From: Cyclobacterium sp. 1_MG-2023
GTDB lineage: Bacteria; Bacteroidota; Bacteroidia; Cytophagales; Cyclobacteriaceae
Assembly: GCF_030546805.1 (NCBI RefSeq)
Contig: NZ_JAUOPC010000008.1
Location: 124,001-188,000 of the forward strand
DNA: 64,000 bases
Reading direction: 5' to 3'
Of the stretch, positions 62,951 to 64,000 are shown one piece after another. Each line of letters opens with the position of its first letter. Positions within the stretch are counted from its first letter, which is position 1. The translations under genes were made by a program, and so were the position numbers. The notes under the pieces were generated by a model. The model was not told the origin of the DNA. It made no database searches and saw only the letters and a program-made list of their open reading frames with translations.

Positions 62951-62996
62951 CAAAAATTGGACACTTGCGACAGCTTGCTGTTCAATTTTTGTTTTA
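62951..62996 (+). terminator. Attenuator-like hairpin between rpsB and tsf
   Basis: CAAAAATTGGA at 62951-62961 pairs with TTCAATTTTTG at 62981-62991 (one slipped base), followed by TTTTATT. It lies 21 bases after rpsB and 46 before tsf, so it may reduce tsf transcription relative to rpsB. Confidence 0.55.
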
Positions 62997-63037
62997 TTGT
63001 CAACACCTAATTTAATTCAACAAAAAAATATAAACCA

Positions 63038-63868
63038 ATGGCTATTACTGCACAAGAGGTAAATAAACTGAGACAAAAAACCGGGGCCGGTATGATGGAC
63101 TGTAAGAAAGCCCTTACCGAAGCTGAAGGAGATTTTGAAAAAGCTATTGATATCCTTAGAAAAAAAGGACAAAAAGTTTCAGCTTCCAGAGCAGACCGTG
63201 AAACCAAAGAAGGCGTTGTGGTTACTAGTGTAAGTGAAGACGGTAAAACCGGAATCATCCTTTCACTAACTTGTGAAACTGACTTTGTTGCCAAAAATGA
63301 TGAGTTTTCTGCCTTTGCTAACGCCATCTTGGCTGAAGCAGTAAAAGCAGGTGCTGAAAGCATTGATGCTGTTTTGGCATTGCCTTATGAAGGCATCACC
63401 ATCGGTGAGAAAATCACTGAAATGACCGGTAAAATCGGTGAAAAAATTGGGGTTTCTCACCTAGAGAAAATAACTGCTGAAGTGGTTGAACCTTATATAC
63501 ACTCCAACGGAAAGTTAGGTGTATTGGTAGGGCTAACCAATACCGAAGGAGCTGATGTTTCTGATGCAGGTAAAGATGTAGCCATGCAAATTGCTGCCAT
63601 GAATCCGGTAGCACTTGACAAAGATGGTGTAGATTCTTCTGTTGTTGAAAGAGAAATCGAAGTTGGTAAAGACCAAGCAAGACAAGACGGAAAACCAGAA
63701 GCAATGCTTGAGAAAATTGCCATGGGTAAATTAAACAAGTTCTATAAAGAGAACACTTTGCTTAGCCAGTCTTTCGTGAAAGACACAAGCAAAACCATCG
63801 CTCAATACCTTGACAGCGTAAGCAAAGGTTTGACCGTATCAAGTTTCAAAAGAGTTTCTATAGGTTAA
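63038..63868 (+). CDS. tsf: Translation elongation factor Ts
   Basis: 276 residues. VNKLRQKTGAGMMDCKKALTEAEGDFEKA is the UBA-like N-terminal signature, and LTCETDFVAKNDEF the TDFV motif that contacts EF-Tu. It exchanges GDP on EF-Tu. Complete, followed by a terminator. Confidence 0.98.
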   Translation: MAITAQEVNKLRQKTGAGMMDCKKALTEAEGDFEKAIDILRKKGQKVSASRADRETKEGVVVTSVSEDGKTGIILSLTCETDFVAKNDEFSAFANAILAEAVKAGAESIDAVLALPYEGITIGEKITEMTGKIGEKIGVSHLEKITAEVVEPYIHSNGKLGVLVGLTNTEGADVSDAGKDVAMQIAAMNPVALDKDGVDSSVVEREIEVGKDQARQDGKPEAMLEKIAMGKLNKFYKENTLLSQSFVKDTSKTIAQYLDSVSKGLTVSSFKRVSIG

Positions 63869-63894
63869 TTCTTAAAGAAATCAACATATATTTA

Positions 63895-63926
63895 AACCTG
63901 ACCAAAATATTGGTCAGGTTTTTTTT
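63895..63926 (+). terminator. Rho-independent terminator of rpsB-tsf
   Basis: AACCTGACCAA (63895-63905), loop AATA, TTGGTCAGGTT (63910-63920), then TTTTTT. Twenty-six bases after the tsf stop; a textbook terminator. Confidence 0.92.
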
Positions 63927-64000
63927 ATTTCTCTACTGAATCAAAGCAGTTGTAAACTCTTTCCCTTAATCAATTTCCCAGCTATTCAGACACCACAACA

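Overview
The window comes from an AT-rich member of the Bacteroidota, most likely a marine or soil Cyclobacteriaceae (Cyclobacterium, Echinicola or Algoriphagus type). The grounds are a SusC/SusD pair under an ECF sigma/FecR switch, promoters of the Bacteroidota type (TTG, about 20 bases, TAnnTTTG), many Tat-exported sugar oxidoreductases, and a rplM-rpsI-rpsB-tsf block with a GreA/GreB-type protein upstream. No rRNA, tRNA or CRISPR array was seen. The genus is an inference.

Layout. (1) 1-12.5 kb, minus strand: an ECF sigma factor, FecR anti-sigma, SusC, SusD, CocE-type hydrolase, RidA, a BASS transporter and a gamma-glutamyltransferase cut by the left edge. The enzymes point to peptides or acylated amino compounds rather than a glycan. 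(2) 13.2-21.6 kb: a LacI regulator converging on a minus-strand operon of GH109-like protein, a double hydrolase, a Gfo/Idh/MocA oxidoreductase, an M19-type dipeptidase and a NagB-type deaminase. This looks like an amino-sugar or glycopeptide operon that has lost its SusC/SusD; only the SusD tail and a LacI-type operator remain at 21.7-21.95 kb. (3) 21.7-28.1 kb: a defence-type island (AIPR protein, a toxin-antitoxin pair, a membrane winged-helix protein and a possible nuclease). It is bracketed by two diverged copies of the SusD tail plus operator and broken up by decayed group II introns. (4) 28.2-54 kb: accessory small-molecule genes: four Crp/Fnr-type regulators, an AraC and a WYL regulator, several SDR and MDR oxidoreductases, a 2OG-Fe(II) oxygenase, a DUF4437 cupin, a nitroreductase, a GNAT, transporters, a zinc metalloprotease and a lactonase-like MBL enzyme. 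More intron remnants separate some of these units. (5) 54-60 kb: a YfcC-type carrier, then a minus-strand operon of esterase, Nramp-like transporter and amidohydrolase with a LacI-type operator candidate upstream. (6) 60.5-64 kb: conserved housekeeping genes.

The most unusual structure is the run of ORF-less or truncated group II intron remnants, all on the minus strand. In four cases the intron 3' end lies only 11-14 bases after the stop codon of a plus-strand gene, and the intron 5' end lies just upstream of the next gene. The result is a cassette-like series (gene, reversed intron remnant, promoter, gene). One remnant supplies the last codons and the stop of the AIPR gene. Three remnants, from at least two intron lineages, share a 15-16 base palindrome where domain V should close. 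Two defence-type genes share a 146-base leader made from an intron reverse-transcriptase remnant, ending in a promoter-like box and a palindrome.
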